DNA of 64,000 nucleotides from Salticus scenicus (GCA_963930645.1 OZ005650.1:67191018-67255017); one strand, 5' to 3'. Positions 42,776 to 55,571 are shown, counted from the first letter of the stretch. Notes: generated by a model not told the origin, from the sequence alone. Made by a program: numbers and translations.

Positions 42776-43646
42776 CACTGGTGTTTAAAATTAAAACAAC
42801 AACCCGTTTTCTCGTTTCCTTCTTTTGCACAATGCTTTTAAAGAAATAAACATTGAACATAAAATTCTGATGGCATAGTCATTATCATATCATTAATCAA
42901 ATTTTATATAACTTTAGTATAAGTAATAATTTTTAAGTAAACAATTATTCAATTTTTCTCAAAAGTAAGTTTTGGAAAAAATGAAAAATTTCTGTAATTT
43001 TTGGAAAGAAAACTTAACGAAAAATTGTGTTAAGGATGCATTACAGATACGTGAAGACGTGCATGACTTAAAATGTTAAACTGAATCCCAATTATTTCTT
43101 TATGCATTCACTTTTCTACTGCTTTTCTAACAGACTTTTTGAAAAATATATAATTACTAATTTATAAACTATAAGCATCACCAGAATAATAAAAATGTCG
43201 ATAAATAAATTTATTATTAACACCTTACCCAATTTTTATATTTGTATGTATATTTTTTAAAAAGTTATTCACATGCGAAAAAAAGAAGAAGCAGAAAAGT
43301 CAATACAAGAAGAAAAATCCAATTTTAATTTAACACAGGGATGCATGTGCATCTCTAGCTATCGGTAATGCATCCGTATGACCATTTTTCATTAAGTTTT
43401 CTTTTCTAAAATTGTTGAAATTTTTCAGTTTTTCCAAAGCTTACTTTTATGAAAAATTGAATAATTATTAGTTTAAAAATTATTAAAATTATTACCTAGG
43501 CTAAAGTTGTCTAAAATTCAATTAATGATATGATAGGAAAAGTGCCATCCAAATTTTATGTTCACAGGTATATTTGTTTAAAAGCTATGTGCAAAAGAAG
43601 AAAAAGAGAAAACAGGTTTATTCCTTTATTTTTTAAATGCCAGAGT
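42776..43646. mobile_element. Large foldback element with Tc1-like ends
   Basis: Left end CACTGGTGTTTAAAATTAAA preceded by TA; right end (reverse complement) ACTCTGGCATTTAAAAAATA. Arms of about 300 bases (42776-43075 and 43335-43646) are imperfect reverse complements, sharing CTTCTTTTGCACA, GAACATAAAATT, GATGGCA, ATCATATCATTAAT and GGATGCATTAC blocks. The spacer is about 260 bases. The CACTGGTG...AAAATTAAAACAAC end has the look of a Tc1-like terminus. No transposase coding is left. Architecture parallels 30206-31623. Confidence 0.75.
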
Positions 43647-43889
43647 TATAATAAATAGACTTGTTTTTATTTAATGATAAACTGGTGCCAGTTGTTTAAA
43701 AACAACTGCACCGTTTCGTAAAAAAACTTAACAATCTCCTGAAAAAAAAAAAAAAAAGAGGACACTCTTTTCCTTTCTTAATCAGGAATGTTATCACCAG
43801 AAAAGTCCATAACTACGAAATGAGATAAAGCATTCACATAGCACACTCTATTCACAAAACTCCGGAATAAGCACGGAAGCTGGAAAATT

Positions 43890-44190
43890 CTTCCCGAATT
43901 ATCCTTCAGTTTGAAGGCGACCACGTCCTCCCCTTATCCCAAAAGTTCTACTCAGCGTCATAAATCTGAAAAGCAGGACTCCCGCTTTTCCGGTTAATTT
44001 ACGATTCAACAGAACCCCTCTGGAGTTCAACCCCTCATTTCCCGTTGGCAGGGCAGTGGCTCCCCTCGAAATTTCGAAATGCATCTCTGAGGATCACTCT
44101 CCTGCTGGACCTGCTGAGGGTATCTGGAATTATAGTGCTCCCCAGGCAATTCAAGGGGCATCAGAATAGCTTTGGCAGGGGAGTATTCTT
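43890..44190. other. GC-richer island of unknown role
   Basis: About 300 bases (ACCCCTCTGGAGTTCAACCC, CTCCTGCTGGACCTGCTGAG) with higher G+C than the flanks. The minus frame 43899-44084 has no recognised domain and stops just upstream. Not repeated in the window. Candidate conserved non-coding element or untranslated exon. Confidence 0.3.
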
Positions 44191-45910
44191 TTGGGAATTC
44201 TAAATCAATAAGTAGGTTTTAAAGTGGTCAGGGGTTTCTGTTTTGATTTCTAACCCAGATGTGTTCGGAGAAAAGATTATCATTTTTTATATTTAAAATG
44301 ACGTGCATACAATTTTTTTCGTCGGCTAAATAACGAAGAGTCAAGGAATACAGTTATGTAAGAGAGTTTTATCTTTCTATATAATCAAAATTTTATTAAC
44401 TGAAGTTATTATTATTTTTTCCACGTCTGCCTAATAAGACTGATTACGCCCTTAATGCTTTAAAAAGTCTTAAATGTGAACACAAATTTATATACTAAAA
44501 TCTCAATACACAGTATTTTGCCTACATGATCTCATGTATCACTATCTCAAATACAACTCATTTTTCCTTAACTTGCAACTATAATTGACCATGATTAAGA
44601 TATAGTAGATTTTGTGAAATTTCAAAGTTATATTTTTTTTTAATTTATTAACTTTTTCTGTATATTTTGCTTTGTATAAATCTTCACTTCCATATGTAAT
44701 TGTTTATTGATTAACTCAAGTTTTCTTTCCTGATGTTTTATCATTATAATGATGAATTATTATTATTATAAATGTATTCTTTTTCTCCTGAATGTATAAA
44801 ACTTTCCGATACATCCCTCATGAACTTATCTAAATCCCGGTGACACGTAAATACATGGAATATGCTGAAATGCTTTTAAAATATCGGTACAGCTTTAGTA
44901 GGATCTCCCTAGAGACTTCTGACATTTAACTGATAGTTTTTTTTTTTTTTTAAATATAATTTCTGGTTTTTAAAAAACAATCTAGATCCTATTTTGATGA
45001 TACTTTTTTTATTGCGTTTTTTAGTTAATTTATGTGAATATTTCATACTTGGTTTATGTTTCTAATGTACAGCTTGATTTGATTTTAAATAACACTTGTA
45101 AAAGTAATGATGTAATTTTTTATGACGCACTTTTATCTGACAAATAATTTAGTCAGACACATTGAAAAAAAAAAAAAGCATGAATATTAATTTGTTACCT
45201 TATTACTTTTTGCTACGTATTTAAGAAGAAAGTTTTGGGTAAAATCTGTTTTACACACAATTTAATTTAGTAACAGATGTTTAATATTTGTCAACTTTTG
45301 AGAGAAAACTGTCTAAATTTTATATCAATATCTTCAAAGAAGTTTGCTTTCTGTATCATTTTCCCTCCTTTCGAGTTATCAGTCAGTTTAGATCTCCTCC
45401 CTCCCCAGAAATAACAACTTATCAGATCGATTTCTATGCACAAAAATCTCTAATCTCCATTTCGCTTTGATATTGTCATAGCTAATTATTTACTTTCTGT
45501 AATTTATCTCCCTATAAATAAAATAAAAAGTAGTTTTTTGGTGATTGCGAAACCTGTCAATTTGATATTTAACCCTCCAAGACTTTTTACCTTTGCTTTT
45601 CATCGAAACAGTAAAAGCCATTTTGAAGGTGTAGTAGGCTTTCTCGCCCCTCCCCAATAAATATCATATTATCATACAAAATTTGTTTTTCCGGCGATGA
45701 CTATTCATCAGATCTATTTCTATGCACAATAATTTCAGTTCTTCAATTTTATCAAAATATTAAAGGGTTTCAACGGTTTTGAATAGTAATTTCGTTTTCA
45801 AATGAAAGATCTTGTTTCATTAATAATCTATTTAATAATACCAAAGAATGATCAGAAACATGCAACGTTTCTCTAAGCACATCAAAGAAGTTTTGAAACA
45901 GGAATAAAAG
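44191..45910. other. Unannotated AT-rich stretch
   Basis: No repeat family recognised. Within 45290-45750 the phrase TCATCAGATCGATTTCTATG is echoed as TCATCAGATCTATTTCTATG about 300 bases later, with CTCC(C)TCCCCAG/AAATAA context, suggesting an old two-copy tandem duplication. No credible gene. Confidence 0.45.
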
Positions 45911-45911
45911 C

Positions 45912-46357
45912 AAAAACCTGTCCGGGGACAATACCTAATCTCGCCGGCAGCCTTCGCCCATGTTATTCTATGGGAAAATTTGTTGCGACAATTACACATT
46001 ACCTAATGAATATTTTTTAATTCTGTTTTCGCAGTCAGAAAATTCATAACCGTTAAATGAGTACTCATTTTTGAAAAATTCATTTTTTTTAATTTTTACA
46101 TTTTAATTTTGAGTTCAAAAATGCGATTTTTCACAAAATGCATTTTTCTCATTTTCTAGTCGCAAAATGAAATACTAAAATTTTAAAAAATCAATTTTTG
46201 GAAAAGAAGTACTAATTTAACGCTTATGAATTTTCTAAATGTGAAAACAGAATTGAAAAATATTCATTAGGTAATGAGTAATTATGTGAACAAATTTTCC
46301 CATAGAATAACATGGGCGAAGGCTGCCGGCGAGATTAGGTATTGTCCGCTCTTAAAA
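45912..46357. mobile_element. Palindromic MITE, 'GGACAATACC' family, copy 1
   Basis: Near-perfect outer arms: GGACAATACCTAATCTCGCC, GGCAGCCTTCGCCCATG and TTATTCTATGGGAAAATTTG on the left, and their complements on the right up to 46346. Inner arms are AT-rich and less well matched. About 440 bases in total with a centre near 46140. No coding: the plus frame 46274-46474 crosses out of the element. Target duplication not resolved. Confidence 0.8.
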
Positions 46358-46539
46358 ACCCTCAGACATCTCATCAAGACGTCTGCTTTAAAGTTTGGAG
46401 AGTGGTCTTGGCGAGAGCACGTGATGAATTATTTCGCTTACATAATATTAGTTCTTTCTAGTTTGCATTATTAGTTAAATTAACCTTTTCTGAAAATTTC
46501 TTTATGTCATCCAAAAATTTTCTGATCATGAAATGATTA

Positions 46540-46795
46540 TTTATTTTCTTTTATGTTCATAAGGAAAAAATACTGGATCCGTAAAAATTTTCGATTTCCA
46601 TTTCCGATTCTATAAGTTTTAACAAGTTCTAATATTTTTGTAATGACTTTTTTGGGAATGTTTGTCTGTCTGTGTTTCAATTTGCGTAAGACAAAAAATT
46701 GTAACAGCTGTAGATCAAGAAATAAGTGCAGAATTTCATAAAAAATTATATTTAGTTGCAATTGTACTTTGACATGCCGTATTTTAAAATGCTTG
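46540..46795 (+). mobile_element. Decayed 5' part of HINE-like element
   Basis: TTTTCTTTTATGTTCATAAG, ACTGGATCCGTAAAAATTTT, CGATTTCCATTTCCGATTC, TATAAGTTTTAAC, a short TGTCTGTCTGTG remnant of the microsatellite, and TATTTAGTTGCAATTGTACT follow the order of the copy at 1995-2260. No monomers or hairpin end follow. Confidence 0.65.
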
Positions 46796-47032
46796 CTACA
46801 CATGCCTGCTAATACTAATTACTTGCTAATACTATTGCGTTTAATAACTTTCATTTTTTATGTTATTACTTAAGTTTATTATTTACTGAAAGTTTACCAA
46901 TATAATTATAAAAGTACTATTATTATTTCTAAAAAAGTTTATTAATGTAAGTTTACTGTTTTTATATTTGTCATTGGTAAGTATTTAACATATTGAGATT
47001 CCGTTTTCACGTAAATAAAATTTATTAGTATT

Positions 47033-47128
47033 ACCATGTTTTTATTAACTTCTATTCTTGTTTGTTTGTGTGCTTTTACCATGTTTTTATTAACTTCTAT
47101 TCTTGTTTGTGTGTGTGTTTGTTTGTTT
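47033..47128. repeat. 48-base tandem duplication
   Basis: ACCATGTTTTTATTAACTTC followed by TATTCTTGTTTGT occurs twice, 48 bases apart, followed by a GT-rich tract. The 48-base spacing keeps frame, which is why the minus frame 46942-47277 remains open; no known protein. Confidence 0.8.
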
Positions 47129-47364
47129 GTCCGGTAAAAATCTTGCAATCTATTTTTAACTAACACAGTATAGTATTTTGAAATCCTAGCTTTTACGCAT
47201 GGATAGTCCAATTGCCAAGTAACAACATTTACAGGGAGAAATTCCAATGTAGAAAGGCATTGAGATAGCATTATCAAATTGGTGGTGTTGGCGCTTATTT
47301 TGGCGATTTATGCTATAAATTAGTATTTTTAGAAAATTCTGTTTACGAGTCTTTTTCACTAACA

Positions 47365-47836
47365 TTTAAGAGCGTACAAGGTTTATCATCGCCAAAAGCT
47401 AAACCTCATGTTATTCTATGGGAAAATTTATTTACACAATTGCTCCTTAGCTGAAGTTTTTTTTTTTTTTTTTTTTTTCGGAAAATTAACAACCAGGAAA
47501 TTTGTTCTCGTTAAAAATAAATAAATAAAATAAATAAAACTTTTCATTTTTCCTTTTTACGACAAATACGAAAAATACACTTTGTTAATTTTTCGCATTT
47601 CTAAACTCAAAAAATAACAGATTAAATCTTTTTTTTTTTTTTTTTTTTTTTAAATCATTTTCCAGAAAACGGGTGCAAATTTAATAGTTGTAAATTTTCT
47701 GAATGTGAAGATGGAAAATACAAAAATACATATGGTAAAAAAATACATATCGCAATGAATAATTCTCTAAAAAAATTTCTCAACAGAATAACGCGAGTTT
47801 TGACTATCAGAGACGATAGGCATTAGACTCTTAAGA
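47365..47836. mobile_element. Palindromic MITE, 'GGACAATACC' family, diverged copy 2
   Basis: Left TTAAGAGCGTACAAGGTTTA, ATCGCCAAAAGC and CATGTTATTCTATGGGAAAA; right arm GACTATCAGAGACGATAGGC then TTAGACTCTTAA. The two T-tracts near 47460 and 47630 lie at comparable places in the arms. It shares the TTATTCTATGGGAAAATTT block and overall size with 45912-46357, 1 kb away. Confidence 0.7.
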
Positions 47837-48830
47837 TATTAGCTTACGAGTTATAGAATGTCAGCAAAATGCCTTACTGTCGTCAAAAGATTTATATTGT
47901 TGTGGTGTGACGGGTTATTTTTACCACCCTGTATCAATTGTGCTGTTCCAGTGAAAGTAGTTTTACAGTGAAAATGAAAATTTAAGGCAGTTTATTCGTT
48001 TCCAGTGAGTCGGCCTTGACGACCAAATTTGGTGAAAAATAGTAGTTTAAAGTTCTCAAAGTTTCAAGGCTCTACGCTGAATAGGAGATGAGATTTGAAA
48101 CTTTTTATTGGATTCCCTCATAGAACCATAGTCAAACGCCACTGGTGTGAATCAAGTTCCATTTCTCTGTAAACTTCCCCCTATTATAGAGACATTTCCT
48201 TATAGAATGCGATTATTTCCTCGTAGAATAAAAATATAAAATGATAAAGCTGCAATTTTACCTGCAGAGATTATGTCTGTAGGGTTTCAGGACGTCATAC
48301 TGATAAAATTCATTCCCCACTGTGTAGTATTTGTGCGACGATAAGCCCACACAACCTCACCCTCAACTTAGTTCTGTTATTATTATTACTTTTTTTTTCC
48401 CTCGCGATTAAAAATTCTTAAAAATGATGCTCACGGTTAAATCCGCTTCATTAATACTTTTGAGATAAAAATTTAAATTACATTTAAAAAAAAAAAAGTA
48501 AATAAATAAAAATTATTATTTTTTAATAAATAAGTAAACAATGCATTAGAAAAGTAATTTCGCTTTTTGAAAAATAATTCATCGATGTTTCATTTTAATT
48601 TAAAATTCAATGCAATATGGCGGTTTTAAACATATCCTAACTAATTCTGCATTCATTAAATATCTCTTTAACTTCACAACAAATCAGGGGATGTCTATCT
48701 TGCAAGTAGATGGTAACGATTCTTCAGACTCAGAAGTATGCTAAAAAAGAAAAATCTCTTCTTAATTCTAGTCATTACGACAAAGCACCTGCCCCGTCGT
48801 TTCACTAACAAGCAGACGATAAAAAAATAT
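47837..48830. other. Unannotated stretch
   Basis: Mixed composition, no recognised repeat or gene. The part 47880-48200 is a little less AT-rich and could be unique host sequence. Confidence 0.45.
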
Positions 48831-48837
48831 ATAAAAA

Positions 48838-49059
48838 ATGTACTTCTTTTGTTCGCCGGACGTTATCTTTCCATCAAGTTCCCCTGTTGATATCCCACCC
48901 TCCTTTCCGTTCGATTTCTCCTCCGCCCCATCACCAATATGTCGTCTGCCGCCCCTCGGCGAGAAGGGGGATGCTCGAACAATTAGCTCGAAATGCCGCT
49001 GCTTCCTCGCTTGTGTTTTACTTTTGACGCAGTTATGTCGTCGCCTCTTATTTTTTTAA
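48838..49059 (+). other. GC-richer island with a short open frame
   Basis: About 200 bases with CTCCGCCCCATCACC and GCCGCCCCTCGGCGAG. The 73-codon plus frame would give a Pro/Ser-rich then Cys/Leu-rich peptide with no domain I recognise. It is not repeated here. It may be a regulatory island; coding is unproven. Confidence 0.25.
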
Positions 49060-49723
49060 TATAAATTTCTTTTTTCTGCTTTATTATTTCGTTTATTTAT
49101 TTTTTTTTTTTTAATTCTTGTTTTTGTTTTGTCAGCATTTCTTAATCTTGGTGAACGTTCTTGTTGTTTGCATATTTTAACGTACTTTATTAAAAAAAAA
49201 AAAATCTCATTTTTCATTTTTTGTTCAAGCTGTAAAGAAAAAAAAATATATATCTTCACACCACACTGCGTAATTAGTAAGTGACGCATAATTAATGATG
49301 ACGTAAATTTTCTTTAAAGGAAGTTTATTTAAGGATAGGGAATTCAGCTTTCCGTTATGACTGAAATTCTGACACTTTTTTACGCCTTACTTAGTAATTT
49401 AATGCTCCTTTCGGATGAAAATTTAAAGTCTTAAAAATGTTTTAAAATTATGAAACATTCTTTACAGATCGAAAAGGGTATATCCGTAGAAATTTGCATG
49501 CATAAGTAATTTGAACGCTGTAAAAAATACGATAAAAATCTGAAAAGAAATTGAATTAATTAAAAAAAAATAATAATAATTGGAATGATTTATATATATA
49601 TATGTATATTTAAATAATCACAATGTAAACAGTTTAGTTTAAATATGAAGTATTTAATATATAATATATATATATATAGTATTGATTGACTAGGACTTGT
49701 TTAAAATACATTTTAAATAAGCA

Positions 49724-49756
<33 letters not shown>

Positions 49757-49968
49757 ACGTAGATAAATATACTATAAGTAAAAAGCTTTCTTGTTTAACA
49801 GATTTCTTTCCTCCTACAATAACAGCTGTATTACCTCATTATTACTCTCTCTTATACACACGCAAAAGCACGCACCGTAAACAGAAGTGTTGTTGTTGTT
49901 GGACAAATCAAATTTGTTTTGTTAACTGATTTTGCAGACTTATTTTGTCATTTTGACAATATCTCTCT

Positions 49969-49999
<31 letters not shown>

Positions 50000-51680
50000 G
50001 GCCAAACCAATCTGCTTTGATTGACGAAACGAATATGAGAGAAAAAAGAGTCAGATGAATGAATCACGCATGTATACAGCGGGTTGCCTGTAGAACGAGT
50101 TTCACAGCAATAGGCCTGTTTTGAAGGAGAAAAAAATATTCCTGATATGTGGTTGTGGTATAAGTATACCAATGAAAAGTCCATTTTTTTTTAAAATTAT
50201 ATTTCATTTATTATTTTATTTATTGTGTATATTTTTATTTATTTTTTCAGGGGTCGTGTTAGAGTCATCATGCTTCAAATGTTGTAGCACTATAACTTTC
50301 ATACGGCGATTTTTTTTTTTTTTTTTTTTTTTTTTTTGACGTGAAAACTTTTTTAGGCGCGTTGAGCACTTTTTGGGTGAAAAAAAAAATCATGGAACTC
50401 GCGTCATCGTCACCGAACGCTTTCCATGAGCTATATGTATACTGTGTATATATGTACATAGGTATACCTCCGTGCGTTATTAGTATACATTATATATATA
50501 CAAAGAGTATATCTCTCTACATATATATCCATATATGTAGCGCACGGCGCGGCATGCCTCATATATATATATATATATATATGTGTATAAAATGTATACT
50601 AATATGAGTAGTATACTGGCTACTGGCATCTGTCTCTTTCTAGTTCTATACTCTATGTATTTATGTACTTTTTCCACAGTATATACATAGTTCACAATGT
50701 ACAAGCACGTGTTTTTATAGACTGTTATATTCTTCTTTTTGCTTTCAGATAAATTTTCAAATAAATAATAAAAAAAAAGAAAATTATTTTAGTCATATTA
50801 CAATATTAACACTTCTTTACAAACCAAAAATAATTCAAAAATAATAATCTAATAGCTCGACGATACAAGTCACAAGTTAGGTAGTTTTCACTTCTATCGG
50901 CAGTCCCCAAGGACTGCCCCCCCTTTTTTTTTTTTTTTAATCCGCTATAGTCGATAATCAGAATTATTTCATTTATTTTATTTTAAATTGTAATGCTATC
51001 AAGGTTTTTTTTTTTTTTTTTTTTGAAGAAAAGAATTCGTATAGAATATTTTTAGTTGGATTGGTTAGTTTGCTCTTTGAAACTCGACTATTTGTTATCA
51101 GGATCTTTTTAAACTAAAAATTTATTATCTATTTAATTCGTATTATCATTGTATTGCAGGTTATAATTTTAAGGAATAGATAAAGTGACTCTCAAAACAT
51201 CACAGAAAATATGTCAATAGTTGAAAAACTACTGAATGTGTTTTAAAAGTATTACAATTTAGTACTATAAACTTATATTCATGACATATAAAATATACAT
51301 CAAATATATTACTGAAATAAATTAGCAATACCGGTTAGTATTTAGGGGGGGGGAAATGTGAAGTTATAGATTTTCTGTTGAAAAATGTTATGAGTCCATA
51401 ATTTCTAAAAACCACTGGAGTACGTTTTTTTTTTTTTTTTTTTGTAATATAGAAAGATGCATTTTAGTATCCCTTAATAAAGGTAAACTTCAAGATTCAA
51501 GATTCTTTGCTGCTTTTCCTCCAATTTACTCAAACATGAATGGAAATTTTCATATTTCTGCTCATCTAGATAGCAAGAAATGAAAAATAATATTTATCCA
51601 AAATGATTCCCATTGCATTTCGGAAATAAATGAACGGAAAACGTCTCTTCATCTATCTTTTCATTTAGGCGACTATTTTT
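49060..51680. other. AT-rich stretch with many short (TA)n and T-tracts
   Basis: TA tracts near 49590, 49665 and 49730, T-tracts at 49972-49998, 50310-50337 and 51005-51024, and TATA/GTATAC-rich sequence at 50440-50710. In 50510-50560 a short GC patch (GTAGCGCACGGCGCGGCATG) lies between TA tracts. No gene recognised; frames here are low-complexity. Confidence 0.5.
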
Positions 51681-51689
51681 AAGCCGAAA

Positions 51690-52330
51690 TCCGCATCTTT
51701 TCTATTTACCCATGTAAAAGAATAATTTCCTCTTCAAATTTGCTCCCGAGACAAAATGCGTGTTATCCTCTTCTCATTTCCCGCGCGGCAGAAGACATCT
51801 AAAAAGTGCCAGGACAATCATAGAAAAAGAAATTAACCAGAGAAAGGGAAACAAAACAAAACGAAAGGGGAAAAAAATAATAATCAATGGTCGAATGGCA
51901 ACACGAAGCGCTTCTCTTCTGGCGTGAGGCGGGATTTCGTTCGAAAAATTGTTCGTCGGAGAAGTTAAATGGCGCGGCGTTTTGAGCGAGTTTTTTATGT
52001 TTTGAATTTTTTTTCTTTCGTTCGGTTATCGGAGGTTGAGCTTTTAACATCGATCTGATATGCCTTTGCGTGCCCTTCTATTTCTTTGGCGTATGCATTT
52101 TCGGGTTTTTTCTTTTCCCCTTTTCTCTCTCCTAGAAGCGCCTATGGAATTATCGGTCAGTTTATCATGGCTAAGTCTTTCTTTTTTTTTTTTTTCCCTC
52201 TCAGTCTAACCTTTCTTTAGTTTTTTTTTTTTTTTTCAACAGCAAAATTTGTTTTTTCGATTTGCCGTTACATTTCTGGCGGATTTTAGCCGCGATTAAA
52301 GGAAGCGAGGTGATTCTAAACGGCACGAAA
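51690..52330. promoter_or_regulatory. GC-richer island, candidate regulatory region
   Basis: Contains GC- and CpG-containing words (CCCGCGCGGCAGAAGAC, TGGCGCGGCGTTTTGAGCG, GGCGTGAGGCGGGATTTCG) between AT-rich flanks and no transposon signature. The minus frame 51799-52050 lacks recognisable domains. T-tracts interrupt it at about 52180-52240. Role not determinable from sequence alone. Confidence 0.3.
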
Positions 52331-52437
52331 GTTCAATATTTTTATTTGCTTGTTTGTTTTTTATTTATTTCGAAGATTGTTTGAGATTTTTTTTCTTTTG
52401 TCTGAAAGTATTGCAGCCGCCCCCCCCCCCCTAAAAG

Positions 52438-52471
<34 letters not shown>

Positions 52472-54006
52472 TGTGATAGGAAATTTGTTAAATGATGTTA
52501 TTTTTAAGTCACTTACATAAAAAATAAATAAAGTAGAATAAATAAATTGAAGTTGAATTAAGAAGAAAAAAAAAAAAAAAAAAAAAAAAAGAAGAAACTT
52601 TTAACTTGTACATGTATGCATTCGACATTTTATAGAGACTCATTTAATGATAATATAGTTATTGTATAATACGGGTTTCAAATAGCAACCTAGCTCAAGA
52701 ACATATCCAGATTCAATATTTAGTTAAACAATAATAATAATAAATATGGTATTTAGTCAAGTTTATAAATGTCATTTTACATAATGCAAATCAAGCAGAT
52801 ATATAACTTTTTAACTGATGTTTGCTAACAAATGACGGAAAATAATTTAAAGTAGATCTTAAACTGTCATTTTTCTCATATATAATTTTAAAATCATTTT
52901 CTGTCGTAAAAATTTTAAATTTGCAGACATGACTAGATTCTTATTACGTGGAATAATAGCTACAAAGCTTAGATTATATGTATAAAGTAAAAGAATATTC
53001 TAAAATAATATTTCAAAGATGATATCCTGAGCTGATATCCAAAATATGATAATGAAAGAGAGGTCATGGAGAAATCTACAGTCCAGCAAAACATTTATAA
53101 TATTTAAAAGAAAAATATAAAATTATTTCATAATTTTTGTCGTTCTCTTTGTTGGTACTAAAATAAAAAACAGAATACAAATAAACTTATTAAAATATGA
53201 AAAAAGTATTGCAACATTTTCACGATATCCCTACAAATTTTTTTGCATTTATGTCAGGGAAAATAAAGGACTTACAAATGTGTTGCAAAATAAAAGATTC
53301 TTTTACTTAAAAGAAAAAAAAAAAAGTTTGATAATATTTTTATTGTACCTGAAGACTATTACTTTTTAAGTTGCGAGGCAGTATTTGGTCAATTCCCATT
53401 ACTTTCGTATTGCAAAGTTTCTCATGTGTAATGCATAAACTGCATAAAATCTATCAGTAATACTACTAGGGTAACAACGTTCCTACATTTTTAATATTTT
53501 GCTTTATTATTTTGGCTTTGTTTTGGTTTTATTATTTTGGTTTATTATTTTTAAAAAGAAATTTTTCTCGAAGATTTTAATTATTATATTATTTTAAAAA
53601 TAACTGCTTTAAAAATAGTGATGTCAAAATAATAAAATGCACGTAAAAATGTAGGAACCCCTGGTAATACAGATATGTCAACCCAAACGTTAACCCTATA
53701 TGGGATAACGCTAAAATTATTACAGCACTACCTACTATCCAAGAACTTTACATCTCTGAAGCTATTAATATAATTAAATATAAAAATACAAGAAATTCTA
53801 AAGATGCTGCAATTTTGCCAACAATTTGGCACAGTATTATAAAATAACTAATAGTTTATTTCTGCTAGTTCAATATGGTTTTTATCCCACAATTAGCCTC
53901 TTGTGATTTTTCAATAGTTCCAGCTTCTCTTACTTTTCTTAGCTCCTTGATCCAAACTTCACCGGACTTCAAATTGACTTTGCTGCTATTCACGTTATTA
54001 AAAGAC
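52331..54006. other. Unannotated AT-rich stretch
   Basis: C-run near 52420, (GA)n at 52443-52470, A-tract at 52566-52590. The rest is unique-looking AT-rich sequence with no credible open frame. Confidence 0.5.
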
Positions 54007-54013
54007 TTAACTG

Positions 54014-54401
54014 AAAAGAGCAGCGAGTTCGTGATCGAAAGATTGCGGGTTCGGTCCTCGAGCCGGCCGAAGACCGTCGTGTACGCTAATGGCGACTGGT
54101 GCACGTTAAATTCCGTCGTGGTCGCAAAGTCCTCCAAGTTCCCATAAAAAATTATACATCTGGGGGTACCGGAACATGGGTTTAACTCGCTCTGATCCGG
54201 ATCAAAATTCGAGTTCCTGTTGTCTGGCTGGTGCTGCCATCTTTCACCAGCTTCTGGAGCTAGAAGTCGTACTTCCTCCCTATAAGGCGCTCCTAATAAC
54301 GGAAGACGCAACCCTTATGCCTTAAAATTATTCCGGATAGTTCCACTACCGGGGGCTCGGAATTTCCGAGTAGCACACGACAACAACAACAACAACAACT
54401 G
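54014..54401 (+). mobile_element. Full-length tRNA-derived SINE, family 1
   Basis: The head has a tRNA-like region with the B-box GCGGGTTCGGTCCTCGAG (about 54045-54062). The body has GCCGGCCGAAGACCGTCGTG, TGGCGACTGGTGCACG, TTCCGTCGTGGTCGCAAAGT and CCTCCAAGTTCCC. The 3' part includes TCGCTCTGATCCGG, GCTGCCATCTTTCACCAGC and GTAGCACACGAC, and it ends in a (CAA)n tail (54379-54400). A 7-base target duplication TTAACTG flanks it (54007-54013 and 54402-54408). The 148-codon minus frame 53865-54311 and the plus frame 53875-54147 are shadows. I associate this body with arthropod, especially arachnid, SINEs from memory only. Confidence 0.82.
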
Positions 54402-54408
54402 TTAACTG

Positions 54409-55571
54409 TGAAATGCAAAATATTTAAAAAACTGTTCATTGAGAACGAGTAATAAAAATCTCTGATGATGCTTTGGTATTTCAAAACGAAAAGCTTCAGA
54501 TAATGTTTTAAAAAATTTTAAATAAATTTAAATTTTACGTGTTTTAAAGTGTTTTTAATCTAAATAACAAATGACGCGTGTTTTAACTTAACTCTTTTTT
54601 AGAGATGATTTATAGCATCCATCATTTGTAATTTATTCCCTATCATTGTTGGAACCCGTCTTTTTTTAAAACCTCTTTTTTTTAGAGTAATTTTTTTAAT
54701 TGCAATAATGATTAAATAAAAATAAATTTACACTTAAAAAATGTGGTGGGAAAAAAGTCGGATGCTATCACTGCTCCAGAATAAATTAGACATGATGGCT
54801 TAAACGGTGATAGCTTCTGGTTTCTGAGGATCTTTCATTAATTTTCAGTATATCGTATTAAGGAGTCTAATTGCTCTTCTAATTCACAAGCCTGCGAAAT
54901 TGAAATTTTTGAAAAGACAAGAGAAGTTTTTGCTGAATTTTATGTTATTGGCGGTGCTGATTTCGAAAATGACCTCCAGTTTTTCCATTACTTCAGGATT
55001 TTTTTGTAAAACTGATATATATATATATATATATATATATTCCGAACAATTTTGCACGTAATATTTGGCAACAATCCATTTAAATCTATGTAAAATGATC
55101 GATTCTTGGAGTAGCAAATTGATTTTTCAGCAATCGATTTATTTTTTATGGGTTTAAATTTAAATGAATAAAAACCACTGATGCTAGATCGCATGAGCCG
55201 CCTCTGGTCGAGACGAAAACAAAAACTTCCCTCGTTTTTAAACTTTTTACATCAAATTATGGTGCAGTTTCTAAAAGAAAATCCCCAAAATACTACAATT
55301 TTATTAGTTTTTATTAAGGTAACTTACATAAAATAGACGATTGACCAAGAGGAGTAAATATTATGTATGTTTAAAATTAAAATTGAATTTTTCAAGAAAA
55401 CGTCATGTGATAAAATTTTTTCGTAATATTTTTTTTAATGAACACCAAAAAATACATAAAGTTCAGCTATCAATTACCTTGCATTTTTTTCATCACAAGC
55501 CTGTTATATCGTCGGCGAAAGCCAAAGCTAGTTTTTTTCTATGAGGAATTTTGTCCCATCCAGAGCTGCCA
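54409..55571. other. Unannotated AT-rich stretch
   Basis: (TA)n at 55014-55041; no repeat or gene recognised. Confidence 0.5.

Noticed and set aside
53865..54311. 148-codon minus-strand frame
   Set aside because: Lies antisense across the full-length SINE at 54014-54401; similar antisense frames occur in other SINE copies (37592-37909).
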